Of a DNA stretch of 64,000 nt, positions 16,678-24,937 are shown in pieces. Source of the stretch: Arthrobacter_B sp038069765 (GTDB lineage: Bacteria > Actinomycetota > Actinomycetes > Actinomycetales > Micrococcaceae); the NCBI RefSeq assembly GCF_038069765.1, contig NZ_JBBPFS010000005.1, forward strand, positions 310,001 through 374,000, read 5' to 3'. The notes under the pieces are model-generated. The model did not search any database, was not told the origin of the DNA, and saw only the letters and a program-made list of their open reading frames with translations. The position numbers and the translations under genes are program-made. Numbering within the stretch: position 1 is the stretch's first letter; each line of letters opens with the position of its first letter.

Positions 16678-17691
16678 ATGAGTGAACCACGCAGACTCGA
16701 GGTGCTCCGGGCCATTGTTGAGGACTATGTCCATTCGCGCGAACCCGTTGGCTCCAAGGCCCTCGTGGAGAGGCACCAGCTCGGCGTCTCCAGCGCAACC
16801 ATCCGCAACGACATGGCGGCCCTTGAAGAAGAGGGGCTGATTGTTGCTCCCCACACTTCAGCCGGCCGCATCCCCACCGACAAGGGCTACCGGCTGTTTG
16901 TCGACCGGATTTCGGACGTGAAGCCGCTCTCGGCGGCCGAGCGAAGGGCAATCCAGACCCTGCTGGAGGGCGCCGAAGACCTCGACGACGTGATGGAACG
17001 GACCGTCCGCCTGCTGTCGCAGCTGACCAACCAGGTGGCCGTTGTGCAGTATCCGCATCTGGGGAACGCACGCGTGCGGCACATCGAGTTTGTCCTGCTC
17101 GCACCTGCCCAGGTGCTGGTCGTCCTGATCTCAACCACCGGCCGGGTGGAGCAGCGCGTCATCACGATGCCGGACCAGGTCGCGGAACAGGACCTCCTGG
17201 AGCTGCGGCAGCATTTCCTCGCCGCGCTGGGCGGGACCCCGCTGACGCGTATCACCGGGCAGCTCGCCGAGTGCCTGGCAACGGTTCCGGCGCAGAAGCG
17301 GCGCAACGCCGGGGCACTGGCCCGCTGCCTCGAGCAGCTGGCCGGAATTAACCGCGAGGACCGCATGGTGATGGCGGGAACCGCCAACCTGGCCCGGTCC
17401 ACCGTAGACTTTCCCCTGACGATCGGCCCGATCCTCGAGGCACTTGAGGAACAAGTGGTCATGCTTCGGTTGTTGTCCGAAATGGAGCAGGACGCCCGGG
17501 GTGTTTCCGTCCGGATCGGACGCGAAAACCCCCACGGTTCCTTGTCGGAGGCATCAGTGGTGGCCACCGGCTACGGACCGGATTCCTCGGCGAAGGTGGG
17601 TGTGCTGGGTCCAACCCGCATGGACTATCCCAACACCATGGCGACTGTCCGTGCCGTGGCCCGCTACCTTTCCCGGATACTGAACAACTAG
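16678..17691 (+). CDS. hrcA: Heat-inducible transcription repressor HrcA
   Basis: Repressor of class I heat-shock genes that binds CIRCE and is activated by GroEL; 337 residues. The winged-helix start reads RRLEVLRAIVEDYVHSREPV, with GVSSATIRNDMAALEEEGLI as recognition part; the C-terminal domain ends GPTRMDYPNTMATVRAVARYL, as usual. ATG 16678 has GGGAGGG upstream; the earlier open frame would run through the CIRCE site. dnaJ follows 135 bp later. Confidence 0.97.
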   Translation: MSEPRRLEVLRAIVEDYVHSREPVGSKALVERHQLGVSSATIRNDMAALEEEGLIVAPHTSAGRIPTDKGYRLFVDRISDVKPLSAAERRAIQTLLEGAEDLDDVMERTVRLLSQLTNQVAVVQYPHLGNARVRHIEFVLLAPAQVLVVLISTTGRVEQRVITMPDQVAEQDLLELRQHFLAALGGTPLTRITGQLAECLATVPAQKRRNAGALARCLEQLAGINREDRMVMAGTANLARSTVDFPLTIGPILEALEEQVVMLRLLSEMEQDARGVSVRIGRENPHGSLSEASVVATGYGPDSSAKVGVLGPTRMDYPNTMATVRAVARYLSRILNN

Positions 17692-17718
17692 AAAAACGTT
17701 AGACAATACAGCAGCAGT

Positions 17719-17759
17719 CGCCGGTGGCCGGCCCGCCGGAGGGCGGCCGGCCACCGGCG
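17719..17759 (+). other. 15-bp perfect hairpin between hrcA and dnaJ
   Basis: CGCCGGTGGCCGGCC, 11-base loop, GGCCGGCCACCGGCG. The stem is very strong but no U-run follows, so it may be a Rho-independent stop of weak type, an mRNA 3' end stabiliser, or a processing site that sets the hrcA:dnaJ ratio. Confidence 0.6.
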
Positions 17760-17826
17760 GAAGTCTTCGAAGCGAAGAGAACACCGCAGAAGCGGAAACT
17801 GCAATTACAGGAAGCGATGTGCACGA

Positions 17827-18969
17827 GTGAGCGATCACTACCAGGTCCTGGGCGTTGGACGCGACGCCACGGGCGAAGAAATCAAGAAGGCGTACCGGAA
17901 GCTGGCCCGAAAGCTGCACCCGGACGTCAACTCCGCTCCCGGAGCGCAGGACGAATTCAAGGCTGTGACCCACGCCTACGAGGTGCTGGCGGACCCGCAG
18001 AAACGCCGCATCTACGACACCACCGGCAATGAAAACGGCAACGACAACGGCTTCGGCGGCGGTGCCGGGTTCGGCGGCCAGGGCTTTGGCTTCCAGGACA
18101 TTTTCGACACCTTCTTCGGCGGAGCCGGAGCGGGCGGCGGCCGGGGACCGGCCTCGCGCACCCGCCGCGGCCAGGACGCCCTGATCAACGTGCGGATCGA
18201 CCTCAAGGATGCCGTTTTCGGCACCAACAAGAAGATCGACGTCGACACCGCCGTCACCTGCCCGACCTGCGACGGCAGCTGCTGCCAGCCCGGCACCTCC
18301 CCGCGGACCTGCGACATCTGCCACGGCACCGGCCAGGTGCAGCGCGCCGTCCGGTCCATCCTGGGCCAGGTCATGACCAGCGCTCCCTGCGGCTCCTGCC
18401 AGGGCTTCGGCTCGGTCATTCCGGACCCCTGCCACGAGTGCGCCGGCGAGGGCCGCGTCCGCAGCCGCCGCACCCTGAACATCAAGATCCCCGCCGGAGT
18501 TGCCACCGGCACGCGGATCCAGCTCAGCGGCCAGGGCGAAGCCGGAACCGCCGGCGGGCCCCAGGGCGATTTGTACGTGGAGATCCGGGTCAATGCAGAT
18601 CCCACCTTCGTCCGCGAAGGTGATGACCTGCATGCCACTCTGACGGTTCCCATGACCGCAGCCGCCCTGGGCTCCTCGATCAACTTCGAGACGTTCGACG
18701 GCGACCGCGAGATCACCGTCAAGGCCGGCACCCAGTCGGGCGAGATCACCACCCTCAAAGGGCTTGGCGTCACTCACCTGCGCGGCTACGGCCGCGGAGA
18801 CCTGCTGGTTCATCTGCACGTTGAAACCCCGCAGAAGCTGGACGCAGAGCAGGAAGAGCTCCTCCGCAAGCTGGCCCAGCTGCGCGGCGAGGAATACGCA
18901 GAGGGACGCCTGGCCGGCAGCGGTTCCGGTGTCTTCGCCAGGCTGCGGGACCGCCTGGGCAACCTCTAG
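17827..18969 (+). CDS. dnaJ: Chaperone DnaJ
   Basis: Hsp40 co-chaperone that feeds substrates to DnaK; 380 residues. The J domain (about 1-70) has the HPD triad at about 31-33. A Gly/Phe-rich part follows (GFGGGAGFGGQGFGFQDIF), then four zinc repeats: CPTCDGSC, CDICHGTG, CGSCQGFG and CHECAGEG (about 139-215). The first differs from CxxCxGxG by Cys at the last position; all eight zinc cysteines are present. The C-terminal substrate domains follow. Start is GTG 17827. It sits in the hrcA-dnaJ-rsmE cluster, so this is the HrcA-linked paralogue rather than one beside dnaK. Confidence 0.96.
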   Translation: MSDHYQVLGVGRDATGEEIKKAYRKLARKLHPDVNSAPGAQDEFKAVTHAYEVLADPQKRRIYDTTGNENGNDNGFGGGAGFGGQGFGFQDIFDTFFGGAGAGGGRGPASRTRRGQDALINVRIDLKDAVFGTNKKIDVDTAVTCPTCDGSCCQPGTSPRTCDICHGTGQVQRAVRSILGQVMTSAPCGSCQGFGSVIPDPCHECAGEGRVRSRRTLNIKIPAGVATGTRIQLSGQGEAGTAGGPQGDLYVEIRVNADPTFVREGDDLHATLTVPMTAAALGSSINFETFDGDREITVKAGTQSGEITTLKGLGVTHLRGYGRGDLLVHLHVETPQKLDAEQEELLRKLAQLRGEEYAEGRLAGSGSGVFARLRDRLGNL

Positions 18970-18971
18970 CC

Positions 18972-19736
18972 ATGACCAACCCCATCTTCTTCGGTGATCC
19001 CGGGGCCGTGCGCGCCGCGGTGCCCGGATCCGTGCTGGTAATCGAGGGGCCGGAGGCCCACCACGCTGTTGCCGTGAAACGCCTCGCCCCGGGCGAGCCG
19101 GTGGACATCGTGGACGGCGCGGGGCTGCGGCTAACTGGAACTGTGTCAGCTGCCTCGCCTGCGCGGCTGGAAGTTAGCGTGGAAGCCGTCACCGAAGAGG
19201 ACGGAGCGGCCGAAACCCTGATACTGGTCCAGGCCCTGGCGAAGGGCGGCCGCGACGAGCAGGCCGTCGAAGCGGCAACGGAGCTCGGCGTGGACAGGGT
19301 CATCCCCTGGCAGTCCGAGCGCAGCATTGTCCGCTGGCGTGCGGACAAGGCCGCCAAGGGGCAGGCGAAATGGCAGGGCATTGTCACCGCCGCCGCCAAG
19401 CAGTCCCGGCGTTCAGCCGTGCCTTCGGTGGAAGAGCTCGCGGAGTCGAAGGCGCTGGCGCGCCGGCTTGCCGGGATTGACCTGGTGCTGGTGCTGCATG
19501 AGGAGGCCGACGGCGCCCTGGTTCCGGCGGTCACCGAGGCGCGCCGGCGCGCAGGGGACCGGCCGCTGAGCATTGCGGTGGTCGTGGGGCCGGAGGGCGG
19601 AATCAGCGCTTCGGAAGTGGAGCTGCTGCGCGGCGGCGGAGCCGTGGCTGTTCGCCTGGGCCCGCACGTGATGCGTTCATCAACCGCGGGGCCTGCTGCC
19701 CTTGCCGTCCTGAATTCCGCGCTGGGCCGCTGGTAG
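18972..19736 (+). CDS. rsmE: 16S rRNA (uracil-1498-N3)-methyltransferase
   Basis: SPOUT-class enzyme that methylates U1498 of 16S rRNA using SAM; 254 residues. Family signs are EGPEAHHAVAVKRLAPGE at the start, LVQALAKGGRDEQAVEAATELG, the region IPWQSERSIVRW, and the SAM knot VVVGPEGGISASEVELL with RLGPHVMRSSTAG. It starts two bases after the dnaJ stop and is probably co-transcribed with it, a common arrangement. Confidence 0.95.
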   Translation: MTNPIFFGDPGAVRAAVPGSVLVIEGPEAHHAVAVKRLAPGEPVDIVDGAGLRLTGTVSAASPARLEVSVEAVTEEDGAAETLILVQALAKGGRDEQAVEAATELGVDRVIPWQSERSIVRWRADKAAKGQAKWQGIVTAAAKQSRRSAVPSVEELAESKALARRLAGIDLVLVLHEEADGALVPAVTEARRRAGDRPLSIAVVVGPEGGISASEVELLRGGGAVAVRLGPHVMRSSTAGPAALAVLNSALGRW

Positions 19737-19770
19737 GGCCGGGCAGCCGCTGGTAGGACGGGGCCCGGTG

Positions 19771-20712
19771 CTACTGGGCCGCTGAAGTGACGGTCACGCG
19801 CTTGGAATCTTCGTTGGCACGCTCCGTGCCGTGGAAGACGCTCACGCTGTACTCGCCGGCGGGCAGCTCAACGGTAAAGCGGAAGAGCGAGGGTCCGCCG
19901 GTGGAGGCCTCGAGTTCGGCGTAGCCCCGAGCCACGGCCTCTCCCGCGGGCCGGCCGTCAACGATGGGCTCCACCCGCCAGGACAGCTGCCCGCCTTCGG
20001 GCACGGCCGTACCCTGGACCGTGAGGCTGGGCTGCGTGCTGTCGCCCTCCTGCGGGTCGATGATCCAGATGGGTGCCATGAGTGCCGGGTCCCGCTGCTG
20101 AGGGCCCTCCAGGACTTCATGGCCGAAGGCCGTGTATCCCGCCTTGCCGTCCACCAGCAGCACTACTGAGGACTGGTGGCCAACGGTGGTGAGCCCGGCG
20201 TTGGAAGCTGCTGCGGTGGCGGTGTAGACCAGCTGCTGGACCGCGCGGTGCGCCATTCCTGCATCCATGGACGTTCCAAAAGCATCCTCGGAGATATCCA
20301 CGGTGATGACGTTCTTGCCCGAGATTGAGGCGGAAACGCTGCCGGCCTTCTTCCACGGATTGAAGTAGTCGGGGTCCGACGGCGCGCCCGAGGTCATGGC
20401 CAGAACTGCTTCCCCGATGGGGTCGCCGTCCTTCTCTGCAGGCTGGAACTCCCGGTAGAGGTGTACGTCAGACCCGTTCAGGCCCAGCCAGTACACCGGG
20501 ATGCGGCCCGGGGCGGGCTTGCCCTCGGCCGGGGGAGGGGCGCTCAGCGGAGCGGCAACAGTGCTCCCCGCAGCATCTCCGAAGGAGATGGGCATCGTAG
20601 TGGTGGGGGTAGCGGCGACCACTCCGCAGCCGCTAAGGAGGAGCGAAGAGACGGCCAGCAGTCCGAGGTATCCACGGCGGCCCGGCTGCGCCAACCGGCG
20701 TTTTAATCCCAT
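19771..20712 (-). CDS. GerMN/Gmad2 domain lipoprotein
   Basis: 313-residue lipoprotein. A signal peptide ends in the lipobox LLLSGC (about residue 29). The middle (about 70-200) is a GerMN domain (IPVYWLGLNGSDVHLYREF, HRAVQQLVYTATAAA) and the end (about 215-313) an immunoglobulin-like Gmad2 domain (GTAVPEGGQLSWRVEP). The domain pair is common in actinobacterial surface lipoproteins; the ligand is unknown. AAAGGAGG lies five bases before ATG 20712, a near-perfect ribosome site. It is convergent with rsmE and divergent from phoH. Confidence 0.86.
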   Translation of the reverse strand: MGLKRRLAQPGRRGYLGLLAVSSLLLSGCGVVAATPTTTMPISFGDAAGSTVAAPLSAPPPAEGKPAPGRIPVYWLGLNGSDVHLYREFQPAEKDGDPIGEAVLAMTSGAPSDPDYFNPWKKAGSVSASISGKNVITVDISEDAFGTSMDAGMAHRAVQQLVYTATAAASNAGLTTVGHQSSVVLLVDGKAGYTAFGHEVLEGPQQRDPALMAPIWIIDPQEGDSTQPSLTVQGTAVPEGGQLSWRVEPIVDGRPAGEAVARGYAELEASTGGPSLFRFTVELPAGEYSVSVFHGTERANEDSKRVTVTSAAQ

Positions 20713-21013
20713 TCAGTCCTCCTTTCGCAAAACGGTCGCTTCCCAGCTTGGCACATGCCAAACGCCGGATCCGCGGTCTTGACCTTCCTGCGACCGGACT
20801 GAGACCCGATTGATACCGGGCAGGGGAAGCGTGTTCCCGGCCGCACTGCCTTCCGGTTCACCGAAGGCGGAAATCAGGGCGGGCGCAGCGGGGCAGCATC
20901 AAGTAATATTGGACTGTCTGTCTTAACACCGGCGGGCACGCTGGCCAGGAACACGTGCAGGCCGCATGCTCGTTCACAACATTCTGCAAACAACACACTC
21001 TCCAAAAGGGGCG
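20713..21013. other. Divergent intergenic region before phoH
   Basis: About 300 bp between the GerMN lipoprotein and the phoH upstream ORF. It must hold both promoters. TTGACC at 20779 and TAATAT near 20902 are possible elements, but no pair with proper spacing stood out. I see no RNA gene, no repeat and no conserved ORF here. Confidence 0.5.
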
Positions 21014-21043
21014 ATGAAAGGCCTGCGAAGGCCGAATATATGA
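21014..21043 (+). CDS. Short upstream ORF overlapping the phoH start
   Basis: ATG to TGA, nine codons (MKGLRRPNI), preceded by AAAAGGGG. Its TGA overlaps the phoH ATG as ATGA. phoH has little ribosome site of its own, so translation of this ORF could deliver ribosomes to phoH. Coupling is inferred; the overlap is visible. Confidence 0.5.
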   Translation: MKGLRRPNI

Positions 21044-22086
21044 CTGAATCCTCAGGAATTGGCACCATCGGGCTGGATCAGCAGACCATTGTCTTTGATT
21101 CCACTGAACACATGGTCCAGTCACTGGGTGCCAATGACGAGGCACTCAAAATCATCGAGGCCGCTTATCCGGAAGTCAGCCTGCACGTGCGGGGCAATGA
21201 GCTTTCGATCTCCGGTCCGGCACCCGCGGTGGAGCGTACCCACCGGCTGGTCACCGAGGTACGGACACTGGCACGCAGCCAGACCAAGGTCACCCCGCAG
21301 CTCCTGGAACAGCTCATCACCATGCTCAGGGACCAGAGTGCGTCGCGTCCGGCGGAAGTCCTCACCCAGAACATCCTGTCCACCCGCGGCCGCACCATCC
21401 GTCCCAAGACGCTGAACCAGAAGAACTACGTTGATGCGATCGACCGGAACACCATCGTGTTCGGGATCGGGCCGGCCGGCACCGGCAAGACCTACCTCGC
21501 CATGGCGAAGGCGGTCCAGGCGCTGCAGCAGAAGGAAGTCAGCAGGATCATCCTGACCCGCCCCGCGGTTGAGGCCGGAGAGCGCCTGGGCTTCCTGCCC
21601 GGAACGCTCAGCGACAAGATCGATCCTTACCTGCGCCCGCTTTACGACGCGCTGCACGACATGATGGACCCGGACTCGATTCCGCGGCTGATGGCCGCCG
21701 GAACCATCGAAGTGGCTCCGCTGGCGTACATGCGCGGACGTACCCTCAACGACGCCTTCATCATCCTGGACGAAGCGCAGAACACCACCCCCGAGCAGAT
21801 GAAGATGTTCCTGACCCGGCTGGGGTTCGGCTCCAAGATGGTGGTGACGGGCGACGTCACCCAGGTGGACCTCCCCGGCGGGACGGCCTCCGGCCTGCGG
21901 ATCGTCCACGACATCCTCGGCGACATCGACGACGTGTCCTTCTCTGAACTTCACGCCTCGGACGTGGTCCGGCATTCCCTGGTCAGCAGCATTGTCACCG
22001 CTTACAGCGAATGGGACGAGTCCAGGCGCAGCAGTGATGCTGCCGCCGGAAACCGCCGCACCTCGGGGCGGGGGAACGCCAAATGA
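21040..22086 (+). CDS. phoH: PhoH family ATPase
   Basis: Cytosolic P-loop ATPase, 348 residues, thought to act in RNA metabolism together with YbeY. An N-terminal KH-like part (about 20-95) precedes the ATPase core: Walker A GPAGTGKT (about 145-152), TRPAVEAGERLGFLPG, Walker B FIILDEAQNT, then TGDVTQVDLP. It is followed by ybeY with a four-base overlap and heads the phoH-ybeY-CNNM-era block. A nine-codon ORF overlaps its start. Confidence 0.94.
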   Translation: MTESSGIGTIGLDQQTIVFDSTEHMVQSLGANDEALKIIEAAYPEVSLHVRGNELSISGPAPAVERTHRLVTEVRTLARSQTKVTPQLLEQLITMLRDQSASRPAEVLTQNILSTRGRTIRPKTLNQKNYVDAIDRNTIVFGIGPAGTGKTYLAMAKAVQALQQKEVSRIILTRPAVEAGERLGFLPGTLSDKIDPYLRPLYDALHDMMDPDSIPRLMAAGTIEVAPLAYMRGRTLNDAFIILDEAQNTTPEQMKMFLTRLGFGSKMVVTGDVTQVDLPGGTASGLRIVHDILGDIDDVSFSELHASDVVRHSLVSSIVTAYSEWDESRRSSDAAAGNRRTSGRGNAK

Positions 22087-22556
22087 GCATCGAGGTTAAC
22101 AACGAGTCGGCCGTCGCGGTGGATGAAGAGGAACTCTCCCTGCTGGGACGGTACCTGCTGGAAAATCTGTACGTGCATCCGGAAGCGGAACTCTCCATTA
22201 TTTTGGTGGACGAGGAAGCCATGGAGAAGCTGCACATTGAATGGATGGACATCCCCGGGGCCACCGACGTCCTCTCCTTCCCGATGGATGAACTGCGCCC
22301 CGGCGTCCCCGGACGCGTGACGCCGGCGGGAGTCCTCGGCGATATCGTGCTGTGTCCGCAGGTCGCCGCCGAACAGGCGGAGACGGCAGGGCACAGCATG
22401 CAGGAGGAGCTGCTGCTGCTGACCACGCACGGCGTGCTGCACCTGCTCGGCTATGACCACGCCGAACCCGAAGAAGAACGGGAAATGTTCGGACTGCAGC
22501 GCGAGCTCCTCTCCTACTACCTGGGCCGGGAAGCCCCGAAGGAGACGCGCAGTTGA
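22083..22556 (+). CDS. ybeY: Endoribonuclease YbeY (rRNA maturation factor)
   Basis: Zinc-dependent RNase needed for 16S rRNA 3' maturation; 157 residues. The metal motif HGVLHLLGYDH is intact (three histidines). The start overlaps the phoH stop (ATGA), and its own stop overlaps the TTG start of the next gene, so the block is tightly coupled. Confidence 0.96.
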   Translation: MSIEVNNESAVAVDEEELSLLGRYLLENLYVHPEAELSIILVDEEAMEKLHIEWMDIPGATDVLSFPMDELRPGVPGRVTPAGVLGDIVLCPQVAAEQAETAGHSMQEELLLLTTHGVLHLLGYDHAEPEEEREMFGLQRELLSYYLGREAPKETRS

Positions 22557-23890
22557 GTTTTGCCCTGCTGATTTTCATGGCCGTGGCCTTCATGGTCCTG
22601 GCCGGGCTGCTCACAGCCGCTGAATCCGCGTACGGCTACCTGCCGCGGCACGAGGCCGAGGCACTGCTGCACGGCAAGGCCGGCAAGCCGCTGCGCAGAA
22701 TCCTGCAGCACCCCGTGGCGCACATGCACGCACTGCGGTTCTGGCGTGTCTGGTTCGAAATGGCCACGGCCGTCTCCGTGGCAACGCTGTTCCAGATGCT
22801 CCTGGACAACATCTGGCTGGCCGGTCTGCTCGCCACGGTGGTGATGGCCGGAATCGGTTTCGTACTGGTGGGCGTTTCGCCCCGCCAGATCGGCCGCAAG
22901 CACGTCACCGGCGTCGTCGTCCTGACCGCCGGAATGGTACGGTTCCTGCGCGTGGTGCTGGGGCCGGTGCCGGGCTGGCTCGTCCGCCTGGGCACCGCCG
23001 TCGCGCCGGGCACGCAGGGGCCCGATGCCGCCTTCTTCACGGAGGAGGAATTCCGTGAACTGCTGGACCGTGCGTCCGAAGCGGACATGATCGAAAATAC
23101 GGAGGCCGAGCTCATCCACTCCGTCTTCGAACTGGGAGACACGAAGGTCCGTTCCGTGATGGTGCCCCGCACCGACATGGTCTGCATCGACGCCGGGTCC
23201 AACCTGCGGCAGGCGATGTCCCTGTTCCTGCGCTCCGGCTACTCCCGCGTTCCCGTGATTGAGGACAGCGCCGACCAGATTCTGGGCATCCTCTACCTGA
23301 AGGACGTGGCCGCGCAGATGCACTCCAATCCTTCAGAGGCCACGGTCCGCCGTGTGGAGGAGTTTGCGCGCGGCGTGCGGTACGTTCCCGAATCCAAGGC
23401 GGTCAGCGAACTGCTGCAGGAGCTGCAGCGCGAATCCACCCATGTGGCGGTGGTGATCGACGAATACGGCGGAACCGCCGGCCTGGTCACCCTGGAGGAC
23501 CTGATCGAAGAGATCGTGGGCGAGATCGTCGACGAGTACGACTCCGAGCGCCCGGAGATCGAGAACCTCGGCGGGGGACGCTACCGCATCAGTTCCCGCG
23601 CCGGCATTGATGATCTCGGCGAACTGTTCGACGTCGACCTCGAGGACGACGAGGTGGACACCGTGGGCGGCCTGCTGGCCAAGGCCCTGGGCCGCGTGCC
23701 GATTGTCGGCAGCGAGGTGGTGGTCGACGGCGTCGTGCTCCATGCCGAGCGCCTGGAAGGCCGCCGCAACCGCGTGTCCCACATCATCGCCTGGAAACAG
23801 CACCGCGACGCTGACACAGACGCACAATACGACGACGGCAGGGAACCCTCCCGCGTCCATTCAACAGAATTGGTACCCCGCAATGACTGA
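22553..23890 (+). CDS. CNNM/CorC-HlyC family transporter
   Basis: Membrane protein of the CNNM (DUF21) family, linked to Mg2+/Co2+ export or homeostasis; 445 residues. N-terminal CNNM domain with about three to four membrane segments (1-150), a paired CBS domain (about 190-320, with VMVPRTDMVCIDAG and SRVPVIEDSADQILGILYLKDV), and a C-terminal CorC/HlyC domain (about 340-425) beginning GRYRISSRAGIDDLGELF. TTG start 22553 overlaps the ybeY stop. era overlaps its end by eight bases. Placement between ybeY and era is typical for actinobacteria. Confidence 0.92.
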   Translation: MSFALLIFMAVAFMVLAGLLTAAESAYGYLPRHEAEALLHGKAGKPLRRILQHPVAHMHALRFWRVWFEMATAVSVATLFQMLLDNIWLAGLLATVVMAGIGFVLVGVSPRQIGRKHVTGVVVLTAGMVRFLRVVLGPVPGWLVRLGTAVAPGTQGPDAAFFTEEEFRELLDRASEADMIENTEAELIHSVFELGDTKVRSVMVPRTDMVCIDAGSNLRQAMSLFLRSGYSRVPVIEDSADQILGILYLKDVAAQMHSNPSEATVRRVEEFARGVRYVPESKAVSELLQELQRESTHVAVVIDEYGGTAGLVTLEDLIEEIVGEIVDEYDSERPEIENLGGGRYRISSRAGIDDLGELFDVDLEDDEVDTVGGLLAKALGRVPIVGSEVVVDGVVLHAERLEGRRNRVSHIIAWKQHRDADTDAQYDDGREPSRVHSTELVPRND

Positions 23891-24812
23891 TCCACAATTC
23901 CGCGCCGGCTTTGTCTCGCTCGTGGGCCGGCCCAACGCCGGAAAATCCACGCTGACCAACGCCCTGGTGGGCCAGAAGGTGGCCATCACCTCCTCCAAGC
24001 CCCAGACCACGCGCCACACCATCCGCGGGATTGTGCACCGCGAGGACTCCCAGCTGATCCTCGTGGACACTCCGGGACTGCACCGGCCCCGGACGCTGCT
24101 GGGCAAGCGGCTGAACGACCTGGTGGCCGACACCCTCTCCGAGGTGGATGCCATCGGTTTCTGCCTCCCGGCCAATGAAGCAGTGGGCCCCGGCGACCGG
24201 TACATCGCAAAGCAGCTTGCTGCGCTGAAGAAAAAGCCGGTGGTGGCGCTGGTTACCAAGACCGACCTCGTGGACCGGGCGGCCCTGGCCAAGCAGCTCA
24301 TGGCTGTGACGGCCCTGGGCAATGAGGTCCTGGGCGAGGCCGGATGGGCCGACATCGTGCCGGTATCCGCAGCGGACGGTTTCCAGGTGGACACCGTCGC
24401 CGAGGTCCTCTCCGGCTACATGCCGTCCTCGCCGCCGCTATACCCGGACGGCGAACTGACCGATGAGCCGGAAGCGGTCATGGTCGCCGAACTGATCCGT
24501 GAAGCCGCGCTGGAAGGCGTCCGCGATGAGCTTCCCCACTCCCTGGCCGTTGTGGTGGACGAGATTGTTCCCCGCGAGGGACGTTCCGAAGACAACCAGC
24601 TGCTGGACATCCGGGTAAACCTGTACGTGGAAAGGTCTTCCCAGAAGGCCATCATCATCGGCAAGGGCGGCGCCCGGCTGCGGGAAGTCGGCACCAATGC
24701 ACGGCTGGCCATCGAAGCGCTCCTTGGCACCCGCATCTACCTTGACCTGCACGTCAAGATCGCGAAGGACTGGCAGCGGGATCCCAAGCAGCTGGTGAAG
24801 CTGGGCTTCTAA
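23883..24812 (+). CDS. era: GTPase Era
   Basis: Essential GTPase for 30S ribosome assembly; 309 residues. G1 GRPNAGKST (about 15-23), switch SSKPQTTRHTIRG, G3 DTPGL, G4 TKTD. The C-terminal KH domain has VERSSQKAIIIGKGGARLRE and ends DWQRDPKQLVKLGF. ATG 23883 overlaps the CNNM gene by eight bases. The open frame extends upstream inside the CNNM gene, but the conserved protein starts here. Confidence 0.97.
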   Translation: MTDPQFRAGFVSLVGRPNAGKSTLTNALVGQKVAITSSKPQTTRHTIRGIVHREDSQLILVDTPGLHRPRTLLGKRLNDLVADTLSEVDAIGFCLPANEAVGPGDRYIAKQLAALKKKPVVALVTKTDLVDRAALAKQLMAVTALGNEVLGEAGWADIVPVSAADGFQVDTVAEVLSGYMPSSPPLYPDGELTDEPEAVMVAELIREAALEGVRDELPHSLAVVVDEIVPREGRSEDNQLLDIRVNLYVERSSQKAIIIGKGGARLREVGTNARLAIEALLGTRIYLDLHVKIAKDWQRDPKQLVKLGF

Positions 24813-24937
24813 CCCCGGCGGAATGCGGGTACCCTGAATTTTCTTTTCAGGGTCGCCGCGTACACTTTGAACATTCAGGTGCAAGTCACCGTCGTTGACC
24901 ACGAATCAGAACACGAATCATTGAAGGGGACCGGCTC

